DNA from: JBNRMW01 sp050309795
GTDB lineage: Bacteria > Bacillota_I > Bacilli_A > Erysipelotrichales > Erysipelotrichaceae
Assembly: GCA_050309795.1 (NCBI GenBank)
Contig: JBNRMW010000004.1
Location: 1 to 47,224, forward strand
Direction of reading: 5' to 3'
Length of the DNA stretch: 47,224 nt
In this document: one piece after another, positions 16,774 through 25,648 of the stretch
Layout of the letters: every line of letters starts with the position of its first letter
How positions within the stretch are numbered: the first letter of the stretch is position 1
Translations under genes and position numbers: made by a program
The notes under the pieces: generated by a model
The model's database searches: none
What the model was told of the DNA's origin: nothing
Seen by the model: the letters and a program-made list of their open reading frames with translations, nothing else

Positions 16774-17330
16774 TCAACAAAACATTAAAATGCTTTTAAA
16801 ATCTATGGTTGTGTGAAAATCTCCCTCAGTACTTGAAACAGAAAGAATTGAGTTATGGTGATCGTCTAAAAAATTTAGATATCCCATTCCAAACCTTGTA
16901 TATTGAATTTCTGTTCTTTCTTGTAAAGAAATGTCAATTCCAGTTGCTTCCAACATAATATCAATCTCATTTTTATCTGGGAAAACAGTAGTTAGCCGAT
17001 AAAGTGAACCAAAGGTTTTAAGAAGCTCAACAATCTTCTGATTTAAAAGAGAAGTAATAATTATTTTTTTTACAGGATAGTTCGTCTCAGATTCGTCACC
17101 CATTGGTATCATAAATAAATCAGTGTAATCCATATATATAGTAGAGAAAACAATTCAAAATTCATCATATTCTTTTTGGATTTATTTTTTACTTCTGCTA
17201 TTAAACTTGATGTAACTTTGTTTGGAAGTTATCTGCCAAAATCAAATTCAAACGAAAACTGTAGATACTTACTGTATTTTGATACTTCATCAATTAAATT
17301 TTCATAATCTATTTCACTTTTAGTCAGTTA
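16774..17330 (-). pseudogene. Unrecognised protein gene, apparently frameshifted and interrupted
   Basis: The open part 16774-17133 codes 119 residues (MDYTDLFMIPMGDESETNYPVK...), but its ATG has no ribosome site. Upstream, another minus-strand frame looks coding: SEIDYENLIDEVSKYSKYL...FDFGR, a TAA, then LPNKVTSSLIAEVKNKSKKN...NFELFSLLYI, which runs into the start of the open part one frame off. Together about 180 residues of one acidic, soluble protein can be traced. The damage is one stop and one frameshift. I do not know the family; an immunity-type protein is only a guess from its neighbour. Confidence 0.45.
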
Positions 17331-17461
17331 TTGGTTATATGTTAACAAACATTTTGTGGATTATATAATCAAAAAAAACAATGCGAGTTTATAGGAGCCT
17401 ATGTGGAGCATAAGAAGAATCGAGATCGATAAGTGTTGAGCATGACACTGGAGAAGTTGAA

Positions 17462-17722
17462 ATGCTAGACGTTCAAGAATTTGTAGAAGTTATTGATAAC
17501 GGACAAGCAATAACAGCTCCAATTGTTGTTAGCGTAGCTGCTGTAGTTCTTTTGTACATGCTCATAGTAGCTATAGCATTATTAATTGAAGGCACCACGT
17601 ACTATGTTTTAGACAAAGTCACTGAAAATATCAGTAATTCTGATTCAAATAAACATTTTTCAACTTACATTGACAAAAACAAAGAACGTATGTTAATTAT
17701 TCCGAAAAATGTTTATCATTAA
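17462..17722 (+). CDS. Small single-helix membrane protein, possibly peptide-like
   Basis: An 86-residue protein with GGAGAAG ahead of the ATG. It opens LDVQEFVEVIDNGQAITAP, followed by a strongly hydrophobic helix (about 21-45, IVVSVAAVVLLYMLIVAIALLI) and a polar, lysine-rich tail. Small size, AT-rich surroundings and lack of conserved neighbours suggest an accessory product. The IDNG-hydrophobic pattern slightly recalls precursors of circular bacteriocins, but there is no processing or export gene nearby, so I assign no function. Confidence 0.5.
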   Translation: MLDVQEFVEVIDNGQAITAPIVVSVAAVVLLYMLIVAIALLIEGTTYYVLDKVTENISNSDSNKHFSTYIDKNKERMLIIPKNVYH

Positions 17723-17872
17723 TTTATATTTCAAATTCAATTTTGACGTTCTATCACACCTATTGGATTGAATGACTGTTTTATATCGCTCTGATATTTC
17801 TATTTACAGGAGTATTCCTACAAGTAAAATTGATAATAGAGGTCTATAAAAACTTTAAAACGATGAAACTCT

Positions 17873-17894
17873 AGAGGCTATTTGCCTCTTTTTT
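17873..17894 (+). terminator. Rho-independent terminator
   Basis: AGAGGC, 5-base loop, GCCTCT and six T. It follows the small one-helix gene by 150 bases. The 346 bases between 17723 and 18068 hold this hairpin, a second one and the lemA promoter, with no gene. Confidence 0.85.
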
Positions 17895-17912
17895 AAATTC
17901 TTATAAGGTCTA

Positions 17913-17960
17913 AACCCTTTTATGAATGGAACAATAACTACATAAGGGTTCCTTTTATTT
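17913..17960 (+). terminator. Second hairpin upstream of lemA
   Basis: Arms AACCCTT (17913-17919) and AAGGGTT (17944-17950) with extra pairing inside, then CCTTTTATTT. Tandem terminators before the housekeeping gene would insulate it. Confidence 0.5.
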
Positions 17961-18009
17961 ATGCTACCCCCTCCACAACAACTTTACACTATCCAAACAA
18001 GTGTTTGAT

Positions 18010-18038
18010 TTTACAAACCATTTATTCCCGTTTATAAT
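18010..18038 (+). promoter_or_regulatory. Promoter of lemA-DUF2207
   Basis: TTTACA (18010-18015), 17 bases, TATAAT (18033-18038), 30 bases before the lemA start. Confidence 0.8.
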
Positions 18039-18068
18039 GGGTATATAAAAACATTGGAGGTACAGACA

Positions 18069-18623
18069 ATGGAATGGTGGCATTATTTATTAATCGTCGT
18101 AGCACTACTAGTCGTATGGTACTTTAGTACCCACAACACCTTGGTACGAATGAGAACAAAAGTAGAAGAAGCTTTCTCAAACATTGATGTTTATTTAAAG
18201 AAACGTTTCGATCTCATTCCCAACTTAGTCAATACTGTAAAAGGATATGCTAAGCACGAAAGCCAAACTCTGGAAGCGGTCATAAAAGCTCGTAATTTGG
18301 GGGTCTCCGCAAACACGCCAGAGGAAAAAATGGCTGCCAATGATGAATTAACCTCAGCATTAAATCGCTTGATGGTCGTTGTGGAGCAATACCCAGATCT
18401 CAAAGCGGATCAAGGATTTAGAGATTTACAAGCCCAACTCGTCGATCTTGAAAAAGATATTGCGAATTACCGTAAGTTCTACAACGCGACCGTACAACAG
18501 TACAATGTTAAAGTGGAATCTATTCCGAGCAACATTGTCGCCAATATCGGAGGCTTTCAAAAAGCAACTCTATACGAAATTGACGAAGCATCTCAACGTC
18601 AAGCTCCAACGGTTGAGTTTTAA
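18069..18623 (+). CDS. lemA: LemA family protein
   Basis: A 184-residue protein starting at ATG 18069 behind GGAGG. One N-terminal membrane helix (WWHYLLIVVALLVVWYF) and a helical-bundle domain with the family marks RMRTKVEEAFSNIDVYLKKR, DLIPNLVNTVKGYAKHE and FRDLQAQL. LemA proteins are common and usually sit beside a DUF2207 or M48 peptidase gene, as here. The function is not established. It is the first gene of a two-gene operon. Confidence 0.93.
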   Translation: MEWWHYLLIVVALLVVWYFSTHNTLVRMRTKVEEAFSNIDVYLKKRFDLIPNLVNTVKGYAKHESQTLEAVIKARNLGVSANTPEEKMAANDELTSALNRLMVVVEQYPDLKADQGFRDLQAQLVDLEKDIANYRKFYNATVQQYNVKVESIPSNIVANIGGFQKATLYEIDEASQRQAPTVEF

Positions 18624-18668
18624 TCTAAGGGGACCTGGCGTCCCCTTTTTCTTTACGGGAGGGACACT

Positions 18669-20615
18669 ATGATTAAACATTTAAGGAAAGCTCTCGTTTT
18701 CGTTATCGTCTTTTTCTTTATGATGACGACAAACGCCTCATCCACAAAAGCCTTGGGTCAGGGACTCACCCCTCAAGCGTTAAATTCACGCAACCTTTAT
18801 TACAAAAACTTTATTAACGACATTAACATCCTCGATGACGGAACCTATGAAGTCCAACTTCAAATCGATGTTCAATACAATACGCCTCATCGTGGAATCT
18901 TCTTTAATATTCCCGAAGAATACATAATGGATATGACCATTGACAATCAAGAAGTTTATGGCAGATATTATTTCCCAGTCAGTGAAATTAGCGTCAGAGG
19001 AGATGAATATCAAGTAGAAACTTCCGATGGCTTTAAAAACATCCGTATCGGCAACCCCGATCGCTATGTTACTGGGCTCAAATCGTACACCATTTCCTAT
19101 AAAGTCACGACCCAAGATAAACGCTTGGAACATTTTGACTTGGTGTATTGGGATATCTTATCTGCGGATGTTCAAGTCCCGATAGAAAATTTGGAATTTT
19201 CAATTCACTATCCAAAACAAATCGAACAAGCACCTTATTTATACTCCGGACCAATGGGTTCGAAAGGAAACGACTACATCAATTTTAATTTTGATGGAAC
19301 AACCCTCACTGGAACAAATCATACGATTATTCCATACTATACGGGAGTGACGGTCGAACATATTTTACCCATTGATTATTTTTCTTATCCTGTTCCTCCA
19401 AACTTTGGTTTGACGGGAATGATGGTCATGGGGTTAGGAGCCCTTTTAGCTTACTTTGCTTTTTTGAAATTTGGAAAAGATGATATCTTAACCATTGTCC
19501 CCAACACCCGACCAATGCCTGGTTACTCCAGCGCTCAAATCGGCTATATTTATGACAACCAGGCCAATAACCGTGATATTATTTCTTTGATCATTGAATG
19601 GGCTTCCAAAGGCTATTTAAGAATCATTCAAGATGAAGAAAACAAAAATGCGATTGAGTTGGAAAAATTGCGCGAAATAGACTCCAGTTATCCAGACTAT
19701 GAGCAACAATTCTTTAATAATCTTTTTAGAACTGGTGACGAAGTCAGTATCTCTAGCTTGCGTAATAAATTTCATAATTATTTAAACAAAGCCTTAACGA
19801 GTTTAGCGCTCTATTTCAGACATCCAAAACGACGTCTGAAACAAGCTAGTTCCACGCTAATGAAATTGTTGTTTACCATTCTAACCCCGTTGCTCTTTTC
19901 GATTTACATCGTCTTACGTGGTTATCAATTTTTCTTACATCTTGGTTTTTCAATTTCGTTCTTAATTATTTTGATTGCTGCTGTTTTTATCTATAGCTTT
20001 GTTTTTATTCTCGTTTTTAGTTTAATTCAACATCAATCCAATTCAACCAAAGGCGTTGTGGCGGTATTCTTTTTAGTGGCCGGTGTTTTACTCTTTCTAG
20101 GGTTCAGTAGTCGATTGAAACTTATTGGAGCCCTCGACTATTACACGGTTATCGCCATGGGTGCCTTCATCATCATGTTGTTTGCGGCGTCATTCATGGA
20201 TAAACGTACTGCTTATGGTAATGAAGTCTTAGGACATGTTTTAGGCCTTAAACAATTCATTGAAATGGCTGAAAAAGAAGAGCTTGAAATGCTCGTTTAT
20301 GACGACCCTGAATACTTCTATGAAGTTCTCCCTTACGCCTATGTCTTAGGGGTTAGCGATATTTGGTCAAAGCAATTCGAAAATATCGCTGTCCCAGAAC
20401 CTTCGTGGTATCAAGGACCTAGCTACACCAACTTCAACACCTACTACTTCATGCGTAATTTAGAGAATACCATGGCTAGTACGACCAATACCCTCTCCTC
20501 GGTACCCGTCCAAACCTCCGGTCGCGGCGGTGGTGGCTGGTCATCTGGTGGCGGCGGCTTTGGCGGCGGATCGTCAGGTGGCGGCTTTGGTGGCGGTTCA
20601 TCTGGTGGCTGGTAA
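18669..20615 (+). CDS. DUF2207 membrane protein with Gly-rich tail
   Basis: A 648-residue membrane protein following lemA by 45 bases, with GGGAGGG before the ATG. A signal-like start is followed by an external beta-rich DUF2207 domain (about 45-240: TYEVQLQIDVQYNTPHRGIFFNIP), a membrane helix (about 250-270), a cytoplasmic winged-helix-like part, a cluster of three to four helices (about 400-520) and a last domain ending in a 30-residue Gly/Ser tail (GGGGFGGGSSGGG type). This tail is usual in the family. The role is unknown; the pairing with LemA is recurrent. Confidence 0.92.
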   Translation: MIKHLRKALVFVIVFFFMMTTNASSTKALGQGLTPQALNSRNLYYKNFINDINILDDGTYEVQLQIDVQYNTPHRGIFFNIPEEYIMDMTIDNQEVYGRYYFPVSEISVRGDEYQVETSDGFKNIRIGNPDRYVTGLKSYTISYKVTTQDKRLEHFDLVYWDILSADVQVPIENLEFSIHYPKQIEQAPYLYSGPMGSKGNDYINFNFDGTTLTGTNHTIIPYYTGVTVEHILPIDYFSYPVPPNFGLTGMMVMGLGALLAYFAFLKFGKDDILTIVPNTRPMPGYSSAQIGYIYDNQANNRDIISLIIEWASKGYLRIIQDEENKNAIELEKLREIDSSYPDYEQQFFNNLFRTGDEVSISSLRNKFHNYLNKALTSLALYFRHPKRRLKQASSTLMKLLFTILTPLLFSIYIVLRGYQFFLHLGFSISFLIILIAAVFIYSFVFILVFSLIQHQSNSTKGVVAVFFLVAGVLLFLGFSSRLKLIGALDYYTVIAMGAFIIMLFAASFMDKRTAYGNEVLGHVLGLKQFIEMAEKEELEMLVYDDPEYFYEVLPYAYVLGVSDIWSKQFENIAVPEPSWYQGPSYTNFNTYYFMRNLENTMASTTNTLSSVPVQTSGRGGGGWSSGGGGFGGGSSGGGFGGGSSGGW

Positions 20616-20625
20616 ACGATAATGT

Positions 20626-20653
20626 AAAGGATTAGCACCGCTAATCCTTTTTT
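20626..20653 (+). terminator. Terminator of lemA-DUF2207
   Basis: GGATTAGC, ACC, GCTAATCC and a T run, ten bases past the stop. The opposing small gene ends inside it. Confidence 0.9.
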
Positions 20654-20865
20654 AATACCTTCAATATATTTATTAAACCGTAAACCATACCAAACAATCC
20701 ATAAAGAAATAACAAGACCATCAACACCAAACCAATAGTCGACTTTGCAAATTGCTGAAAGCCCATTAAATCACTCGAAACATCAATTAGTCGAAATAAG
20801 AGTAACAACCCCGATCCAACCAAAGCCATCAAACCCGTTTGAAACAAAAGACTCGAAACAACCAC
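20641..20865 (-). CDS. Small two-helix membrane protein coupled to smpB
   Basis: A 74-residue protein with two helices (about 4-25 and 43-67) and a lysine-rich end. GTG start overlaps the smpB stop codon by one base (TAGTG), so it is read with rnr-smpB by translational coupling. Family unknown. The position downstream of smpB suggests no particular role. Confidence 0.65.
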   Translation of the reverse strand: MVVSSLLFQTGLMALVGSGLLLLFRLIDVSSDLMGFQQFAKSTIGLVLMVLLFLYGLFGMVYGLINILKVLKKD

Positions 20866-21314
20866 TAACGAATAACTTTCTGAAGTTGGCGCTGGATGTC
20901 TTTGTCCTTTTGACTCTGACGTTTATCGTACAACTTCTTTCCTTTCGCTTGGGCAATCTCCAATTTTGCTAGGCCTTTTTTCAAATACAAACGCAAAGGA
21001 ACAATCGTATGTCCCTCTTGTTGAACCGCTTTATGTAGCTTGCGGATCTCTCGTTTGTTTAAAAGTAATTTGCGCGTTCGAGTTTCTTCATGGTTAAAGC
21101 GATTACCTTGGGTATAAATACCAATATGCATCCCAAAAATAAAAGCTTCCCCATTCATGATGCGGACGTAGGCTTCACCCAGGTTCACTTTTCCTTGACG
21201 GATGGATTTGATTTCCGTTCCCGTTAAAACCAGTCCCGCTTCATATCGTTCGAGAATGAAATATTCATGTCGGGCTTTTCGATTTTGGGCCACAACTTTT
21301 ACGGCTTCACTCAT
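20865..21314 (-). CDS. smpB: tmRNA-binding protein SmpB
   Basis: A 149-residue SmpB, the partner that carries tmRNA to stalled ribosomes. Family marks: NRKARHEYFILERYEAGLVLTGTEIKSIRQG, the RNA-binding barrel YTQGNRFNHEETRTRKLLLN and the basic C-terminal tail KGKKLYDKRQSQKDKD. The ATG overlaps the rnr stop (ATGA). ssrA itself is at 7840-8199. Confidence 0.98.
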   Translation of the reverse strand: MSEAVKVVAQNRKARHEYFILERYEAGLVLTGTEIKSIRQGKVNLGEAYVRIMNGEAFIFGMHIGIYTQGNRFNHEETRTRKLLLNKREIRKLHKAVQQEGHTIVPLRLYLKKGLAKLEIAQAKGKKLYDKRQSQKDKDIQRQLQKVIR

Positions 21315-23329
21315 CGTTGTCGCTTCCCTTTTCTTTTAATACCCAATTTTCTTTTCGTTTTTGGTGCTCGTTGTTTACCATATTTCTCTTTCTTCTTTTG
21401 CTCTGATTGTTCAATAATAAAATTGACCTTGTACTCTACCAAATCTACCGATTCTACTCGGATTTTGATGGTTTGACCAAACGTATATACTTTGGATTTG
21501 TCTCGATTATACAACTTCATGGCGACTTCATCAAATTCATAATAATCATCCATACTAGAAACATGAACCAGTCCTTCACAAGTATTCTCTAGCATGACAA
21601 ACAAACCAAATTTAGTCACACCAGAAATAATTCCTTCAAATACTTGGTTGACATACTGTGCCATATATTCCGCCTTTTTCATGTCTTCCACTTCGCGTTC
21701 GGCTTCAACGGCTCTTAGTTCGCCTTCTGAGCCCATTTTTGCTAGTTCTTTGAGATTTTCAATTTCTTCTCTTTTTTGTCTTTCTTTCTTTAAACTGCCG
21801 TTTATAAAATACTTTTTCATTAAACGATGAGTCATCAAATCCGGATAGCGCCGAATAGGCGCTGTAAAATGGAGATATTCATTTAACGCTAATGCGAAGT
21901 GACCATTATTCTTCGCCTCATATTTGGCTTTCGCCATGGATCTTAGAACCATCATACTAATCATATGAAAGGTAGGATCCTCTCGGAAATAGTACAGGAC
22001 GCGCTGTAAGACAACGGGTTCTACTTTCGACAAATCACCCCGTAAAGGATAACCCATCACTCTCAACGTCTTGCTGAGGTTTTGTAATTTCTTTAATGGC
22101 GGTTTATCATGGACCCTAAACAAAGTTTTAGTATCGTTCGAAGTAAATAGATGGGCGGCACAACTATTTGTAACAACCATAAAATCCTCAATCATCATTT
22201 CTCCGCGACCACGGACTTTAGGATAGACATCTAATACCACGCCTTGATTATCAACCACAAACTCCGATTCGGAAGTTTCAAACTCAATACTACCCATCGC
22301 AACCCGGGCAGTCCGTAAGCGTTGGGACAATTCATCCATGGCTAAGAGCGGATCTTTTAAATCTTCGCGAATATTGACAATATCTTTCGGATTTTCTAAA
22401 AAACGGTTTACTTCACGATAAGTTAATTGTTGTTTGCTCTGAATGATTGATTCGAAAAACTCATAGCGCAACAACGTCCCATATTCATCAAAATCCATGT
22501 GACAAGAAACAGCCAAGCGATTAACCATGGGATTTAAGGAACAAATTCCATTGGAAAGTTCCGTTGGCAACATCGGGACGACGCGGTCGACCACATACAC
22601 AGACGTTTGACGCTCGCGTGCTGCTAGATCAATGGCTTGATTTTCAACCACATAATGGGAGACATCCGCAATATGAACCCCTAAACGATATCCACCTGCA
22701 GGTAAACGCTCGATCGATAAGGCGTCATCAATATCTTTCGTATCGTCGCCATCAATGGTAAAAATTAATTCCTTGGTTAAATCCCGGCGGGTTGGATAGT
22801 CTTTTTTCTTTACTTTCATACCCCATGCTTGAGCTTCTTGGATTTCTTCACGACTAAAGCCTGGTGTGATGTCGTGGGATATTAAAACGCTTAACACCTC
22901 CACCCCTGGATCTTTTACTAAGCCAATGATTTCATCAATTTCTGTAACTAGGGGATGGTAACTCAAAATCTTCAATTTAACCCGCTGTTGGTCTTCTAGT
23001 TTAAAGTTATGGGGATTTTTAAATTGAATGGGTTCTTTTATGCGCTCATCATAAGGACGTAATAACCATCCACTTTGATGTTTTAATAACGTTGCGACAA
23101 GAAACGTGCTCTTACGTTTAACAATTTCGATTATTTTGCCTTCATAGCGGCCTTGTTTATCTCTTTTCGTAATTTCGGCAATGACTTCATCGCCTGTTAA
23201 TGCGGTCGAAAAATGATTTTGACCAATAAATACAGAAACCTCTGGTTCTTTGGAATCAACAAAACCATATTCAGTTTTGGTTTGATCAAATATACCTTGA
23301 ATTCGATCACCTTTTAAATGGGGTTCCAT
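21311..23329 (-). CDS. rnr: Ribonuclease R
   Basis: A 672-residue 3'-5' exoribonuclease. Two cold-shock-type domains at the N-terminus (GIFDQTKTEYGFV...), an RNB catalytic domain with FTIDGDDTKDIDDALS (the metal-binding aspartates), and a C-terminal S1 domain (FEGIISGVTKFGLFVMLENTCEGLVHVS) with a basic tail. It lacks the extra N-terminal helix-turn-helix of longer relatives. RNase R works with tmRNA/SmpB in RNA clearance, and the rnr-smpB order is classical. AGGTGGAG precedes the ATG. Confidence 0.97.
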   Translation of the reverse strand: MEPHLKGDRIQGIFDQTKTEYGFVDSKEPEVSVFIGQNHFSTALTGDEVIAEITKRDKQGRYEGKIIEIVKRKSTFLVATLLKHQSGWLLRPYDERIKEPIQFKNPHNFKLEDQQRVKLKILSYHPLVTEIDEIIGLVKDPGVEVLSVLISHDITPGFSREEIQEAQAWGMKVKKKDYPTRRDLTKELIFTIDGDDTKDIDDALSIERLPAGGYRLGVHIADVSHYVVENQAIDLAARERQTSVYVVDRVVPMLPTELSNGICSLNPMVNRLAVSCHMDFDEYGTLLRYEFFESIIQSKQQLTYREVNRFLENPKDIVNIREDLKDPLLAMDELSQRLRTARVAMGSIEFETSESEFVVDNQGVVLDVYPKVRGRGEMMIEDFMVVTNSCAAHLFTSNDTKTLFRVHDKPPLKKLQNLSKTLRVMGYPLRGDLSKVEPVVLQRVLYYFREDPTFHMISMMVLRSMAKAKYEAKNNGHFALALNEYLHFTAPIRRYPDLMTHRLMKKYFINGSLKKERQKREEIENLKELAKMGSEGELRAVEAEREVEDMKKAEYMAQYVNQVFEGIISGVTKFGLFVMLENTCEGLVHVSSMDDYYEFDEVAMKLYNRDKSKVYTFGQTIKIRVESVDLVEYKVNFIIEQSEQKKKEKYGKQRAPKTKRKLGIKRKGKRQR

Positions 23330-23406
23330 ATCTCCACCTCAATTCTTATCCTTATTATACCTTTTATTTATCCACTCCTTGCTTATAAGTGTTTCATTTA
23401 GGTTAA

Positions 23407-23446
23407 AATGGTTTCCATTGCTAAAAGTTTTGGATTCTTTTATACT
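23407..23446 (+). promoter_or_regulatory. Promoter and possible operator of the DUF1858-DUF438 genes
   Basis: TTGCTA (23418-23423), 17 bases, TATACT (23441-23446). An inverted repeat AATGG-TTT-CCATT (23407-23419) touches the -35 box and could bind a repressor or activator. AAGGAG follows before the start codon. Confidence 0.6.
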
Positions 23447-23469
23447 CTATTTGAAGGAGTGTTCGCCTT

Positions 23470-23703
23470 ATGCAACTAATTAGTGTACATGAAAAAATCA
23501 GTGACCTGGTCGAAAAACACCCAGAAGCTGTTGATATTTTAGTATCGCTTGGCTTTGTTCATTTAAAAAACCCAGCCATGTTAAACACCGTCGGAAAAAT
23601 AATGACGATATCCAAAGCCGCTAAACGGCACCAAATAGATTATGAAACCATTAAAAAAGCTTTCAACGAAGCTCAAATAGATCTCATGGAGGAACAATTA
23701 TGA
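23470..23703 (+). CDS. DUF1858 domain protein
   Basis: A 77-residue protein that is essentially one DUF1858 domain (ISDLVEKHPEAVDILVSLGFVHLKNPAMLNTVGKIMTISKAAKRHQ). This small helical domain resembles the N-terminal ScdA-type domain of di-iron repair proteins and commonly precedes a DUF438/hemerythrin gene. Its stop overlaps the next start (ATGA), so the two are co-translated and probably act together. Confidence 0.9.
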   Translation: MQLISVHEKISDLVEKHPEAVDILVSLGFVHLKNPAMLNTVGKIMTISKAAKRHQIDYETIKKAFNEAQIDLMEEQL

Positions 23704-24869
23704 GTCGTCAAGACAAACTCAAAGAATTAATTCTACGCCTACACGATGACGAGGATCCCGAACAAATAAAACAGGAATTCAATGAACATTTTGGATCGGT
23801 ATCCGCCAAAGAAATCTCAGAAATCGAAAAAGCTCTAATGAATGAGGGCTTAGAAGTTGAAGCGATTATGAAACTCTGCAATGTCCACGCAGCAGTGATG
23901 GGTCAATCTGTTCAACAAATCCACACCAAAGATAACGAACACGAACACCAAGGCCACCCAATACAAGTTCTAAAAAATGAAAACGCAGCGATTAATATGT
24001 TGCTCGTTCAAATAGAAGACCGTATCAAAGCCAACGATCTCGATGCTTTAAAAAAACTTGCTGAAAAACTCTGGGAAATTGACAAACACTATTTACGGAA
24101 AGAAAACTCCTATTTCTCTTTAATGGAAAAGTATGGTTTCACCGCACCCCCTAAAGTCATGTGGGGCGTCGATGATGAAATTCGCGACCTCATTAAAACC
24201 TTCCGTAAAAACCTCGACGAAGGGCGAATCGAAGGCTATGACGAAATGGCCTTTGAAATAAGAGAAATGATCTTCAAGGAAGAAGAAATCATGATCCCCA
24301 TGATTATGGAAGACTTCACCCTAAACGATTGGAAAGCCATTGAGGAAGAATCCGACAGCATGGGCTATACGCTCATTCAACCACCCGTTGAACGTTGGGA
24401 ACCAAATCGAGCGTTAACCTTTGTGGAACGCTATAAAAAAGATCAAGCCAAACAAGTCGTTAGTCACGAAACCATAAACTTCAAAACCGGACAATTATCC
24501 TATGAACAACTCGTCAAAGTCCTTGACCATTTACCGCTTGAAGTCACCTTTATCGACGATACAGATACCTTCCGCTATTTTAACGAATCAGAACACAAGT
24601 ATTTCCCACGAACGATGTCCGCCTTAGGTCGGCATGTACTTAACTGCCATCCACCCAAGTCACAGCATATCGTCACCGAACTCTTAACAGATTTTAGAAT
24701 GGGACGTAAAGACAAAGAAACCCTCTGGTTTAATAAAGGGGATCTCTTCTTAGTCGTTACCTATGTGGCGTTACGTGATGATACCGGAAAATATATAGGG
24801 ACGCTTGAATATGTACAAGAAGCCTCCAATATTCGCCAAATGGAAGGCGACCGTCGGCGCGCTGAATAA
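23700..24869 (+). CDS. DUF438 / hemerythrin-like / PAS protein
   Basis: A 389-residue cytoplasmic protein with three parts: DUF438 (about 1-75, RQDKLKELILRLHDDEDPEQIKQEF), a hemerythrin HHE-type four-helix bundle (about 80-235, with HPIQVLKNEN, DKHYLRKENSYFSLMEKYG and EEEIMIPM) and a C-terminal PAS domain (about 265-385, LPLEVTFIDDTDTFRYFNE). The third hemerythrin motif reads VDDEIRD rather than HDEIR. Such proteins probably sense or handle O2, NO or iron in anaerobes; ligand and output are not known here. It is divergent from rnr and convergent with secG. Confidence 0.92.
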   Translation: MSRQDKLKELILRLHDDEDPEQIKQEFNEHFGSVSAKEISEIEKALMNEGLEVEAIMKLCNVHAAVMGQSVQQIHTKDNEHEHQGHPIQVLKNENAAINMLLVQIEDRIKANDLDALKKLAEKLWEIDKHYLRKENSYFSLMEKYGFTAPPKVMWGVDDEIRDLIKTFRKNLDEGRIEGYDEMAFEIREMIFKEEEIMIPMIMEDFTLNDWKAIEEESDSMGYTLIQPPVERWEPNRALTFVERYKKDQAKQVVSHETINFKTGQLSYEQLVKVLDHLPLEVTFIDDTDTFRYFNESEHKYFPRTMSALGRHVLNCHPPKSQHIVTELLTDFRMGRKDKETLWFNKGDLFLVVTYVALRDDTGKYIGTLEYVQEASNIRQMEGDRRRAE

Positions 24870-24886
24870 AAAAACAACAAGCCTAA

Positions 24887-24921
24887 CAAAAAACATCATT
24901 TTCTTAGAAAATGATGTTTTT
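24887..24921. terminator. Bidirectional terminator between the DUF438 gene and secG
   Basis: AAAAACATCATTTTC, TTA, GAAAATGATGTTTTTT: a 13-15 bp stem with T runs on both strands. Confidence 0.9.
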
Positions 24922-24926
24922 TGTTT

Positions 24927-25151
24927 TTAGAATACTTGTTGTAAAATAGCGAGAATGAAAAACAAAGCCCCAACGACCATGGTCACTAACGACATGATGC
25001 GTTCTGGTCCCCGTTCTTTTACGTCTGAGAATAAATTCAAACCCGAATTACCCCCAGTAAAAGCGCTGCTCAAGCCTTCGGATTTTCCGCCTTGAAGCAG
25101 AGACAATAGAATAAGTATGGCAGAAACCAACATTAATAAAATATCAATCAT
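24927..25151 (-). CDS. secG: Preprotein translocase subunit SecG
   Basis: A 74-residue SecG with two membrane helices (about 2-20 and 52-73) around the conserved loop LLQGGKSEGLSSAFTGGNSG. It assists the SecYEG channel. AAGGAG precedes the ATG. In many Bacillota secG lies directly before rnr and smpB; here a divergent gene pair separates them. Confidence 0.95.
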   Translation of the reverse strand: MIDILLMLVSAILILLSLLQGGKSEGLSSAFTGGNSGLNLFSDVKERGPERIMSLVTMVVGALFFILAILQQVF

Positions 25152-25207
25152 TGAAAGCGCTCCTTTCGTGCGAGGTTATAATAACATAATTCATTTAAAA
25201 ATGCACA

Positions 25208-25648
25208 TTAATCCATCGAAAACAAGCCCACAACAAAGCGTAGTTCATTGTCTTCATTAAACAAAGCTTTCACCAGTCGATACTGACCTTTCGGCAAATT
25301 CGGAAAATAGAATGGATAGTCCAAATCTCCCACAACATTTTCCAATGGTTCTAAGACATAACCAATCGCATGAAAACCCGCGCCTTCTTTCATTTTAACG
25401 TTATGCCAAGCTCCGTTTTGATAGACTTCAATCGTAAACATCTCGCCATAGGTATAGGACTTCGCTTGGTGGTTTATCATCACATATTCAATGGTTGCCT
25501 CATCCACTTTGCTAATCAGCAATTCAACGTCCTCTTTTGGTAAAATTTGGGCCTCTGCGACCCCTGGTTCATCTGTTTCTACCGAAACTTCTGGTGAACA
25601 ACCAACGAGCATCAACCCTAGAACCAGCAAGCTTTTGAATATTCTCAT
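25208..25648 (-). CDS. Lipoprotein with Ig-like (Big_14-type) domain
   Basis: A 146-residue protein with a lipobox LMLVGC (Cys17) and one beta-sandwich domain ending PFYFPNLPKGQYRLVKALF. The pattern of bulky residues and the YRLVK end resemble the Ig-like domain found in many Bacillota lipoproteins. Its ATG overlaps the TGA of the preceding paralogue, so the pair is co-translated. Extracellular binding or inhibitor role unknown. Confidence 0.8.
   Translation of the reverse strand: MRIFKSLLVLGLMLVGCSPEVSVETDEPGVAEAQILPKEDVELLISKVDEATIEYVMINHQAKSYTYGEMFTIEVYQNGAWHNVKMKEGAGFHAIGYVLEPLENVVGDLDYPFYFPNLPKGQYRLVKALFNEDNELRFVVGLFSMD

Noticed and set aside
20520..20615. GC-rich repeat at the end of the DUF2207 gene
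   Set aside because: It encodes the Gly/Ser tail usual for this family.
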